DNA from: Scytonematopsis contorta HA4267-MV1
Lineage (GTDB): Bacteria; Cyanobacteriota; Cyanobacteriia; Cyanobacteriales; Nostocaceae
NCBI GenBank assembly: GCA_019359035.1
Contig: JAHHIC010000031.1
Coordinates: forward strand, 175,828-239,827
Reading direction: 5' to 3'
Length of the DNA: 64,000 nt
In this document: positions 63,740-64,000 of the stretch, one piece after another
Layout: each line of letters starts with the position of its first letter
Position numbering within the stretch: the first letter of the stretch is position 1
Notes under the pieces: generated by a model
The model's database searches: none
Told to the model about the DNA's origin: nothing
Seen by the model: the letters and a program-made list of their open reading frames with translations, nothing else
Translations under genes and position numbers: made by a program

Positions 63740-63868
63740 GAGGATAGCCAGGAGAATAGCCAGGAGGATAGCCAGGAGGATAGCCAGGAGAATAGCCAGG
63801 ACGAATAGCCAGGACGAATAGCCAGGAGAATAGCCAGGAGAATAGCCAGGACGAATAGCCAGGGAATA
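63740..63868. repeat. Tandem atagccagg array, 10 units of 14-16 bp
   Basis: Ten copies of atagccagg separated by agga, agaa or acga differ in spacer only. The array ends at the hairpin ccagggaataaattccctgg, the terminal sequence of the MITE-like elements at 26 and 14087, from which the unit appears derived. Confidence 0.85.
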
Positions 63869-63878
63869 AATTCCCTGG

Positions 63879-64000
63879 CTTGTTGTGTTGGTGACTAAAC
63901 CTGGCTTGTTGTGTTGGTGACTAAACCTGGCTTGTTGTGTTGGTGACTAAACCTGGCTTGTTGTGTTGGTGACTAAACCTGGCTTGTTGTGTTGGTGACT
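63879..64000. repeat. 26-bp tandem array (cttgttgtgttggtgactaa + acctgg)
   Basis: Four full units begin at 63879, 63905, 63931 and 63957, and a fifth is cut by the window edge. The units are identical, so the array is recent. It continues past the window. Confidence 0.9.

Overview
The window is chromosomal DNA from a cyanobacterium, most likely a filamentous, heterocyst-type (Nostocales-like) species. The main evidence is gene content: plant-type zeta-carotene desaturase, a SufR-controlled sufBCDS operon, a phytol-kinase-like protein, a CRR6-like protein, the MEP-pathway genes ispD and ispG, and cobyric acid synthase. Two further signs are numerous heptanucleotide tandem repeats (STRRs such as ggtaatt, tgactgt, actcccc, tctgcca, gcaattc) and a few HIP1 octamers (GCGATCGC at 5675, 18842 and 31792). 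The genus cannot be fixed from the sequence. I saw no rRNA, tRNA, CRISPR array or prophage.

Layout. 1-600: a 113-bp tandem repeat with an inverted end copy. 0.6-4.4 kb: D-Ala-D-Ala dipeptidase, yidD, a phytol-kinase-like gene, a secreted His/Arg/Asp-rich protein, a membrane protein and a hidden 51-residue gene. 4.7-9.6 kb: an NAD gene cluster, pncB-nadD-nrtR-nadE, with a dyad over the first promoter. 9.6-14.4 kb: small secreted, TPR and membrane proteins, then an 11-bp repeat array beside a second copy of the MITE-like element. 14.4-20.8 kb: sufR divergent from sufB-C-D-S, with two textbook SufR operators. 20.8-36.7 kb: Uma2 protein, CPBP protease, a 1.2-kb gene-free stretch, TM2 protein, copper P-type ATPase, FHA protein, an SDR epimerase, an A-type Fe-S carrier, and a pair of paralogues of unknown function whose first copy carries a stop codon. 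36.8-46.2 kb: zds plus its SRPBCC partner, a short ferredoxin, cobQ, a RuvC-only TnpB-like fragment, prxQ, a 27-bp minisatellite and a DrrAB-type ABC exporter. 46.5-52.8 kb: a 46-residue TPR-repeat protein, a subtilisin fused to a lectin-like beta-propeller, a CRR6-like protein and an unknown protein. 54.1-63.7 kb: GT9 glycosyltransferase, ispD, scpB, a DUF760 protein, HtrA protease, a decayed LysM/M23 gene, a nicotinamidase-like hydrolase, ispG and a carboxyl-terminal protease. 63.7-64 kb: more tandem arrays.

Functional links. pncB, nadD and nadE form the Preiss-Handler route from nicotinate to NAD, with a Nudix-type regulator inside the cluster; the isochorismatase-fold hydrolase at 59.4 kb could supply nicotinate but is far away. 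sufBCDS makes Fe-S clusters, and the A-type carrier at 30.8 kb may deliver them to clients such as IspG and the ferredoxin. IspD and IspG feed the isoprenoid pathway that leads to carotenoids (Zds) and phytol.

The most distinctive property is how far short repeats have entered or abutted genes. They are found in frame inside sufD and the copper ATPase, supply the stop codon of prxQ, form the tail of YidD, separate sufB from sufC, and mark the end of the LysM/M23 pseudogene.
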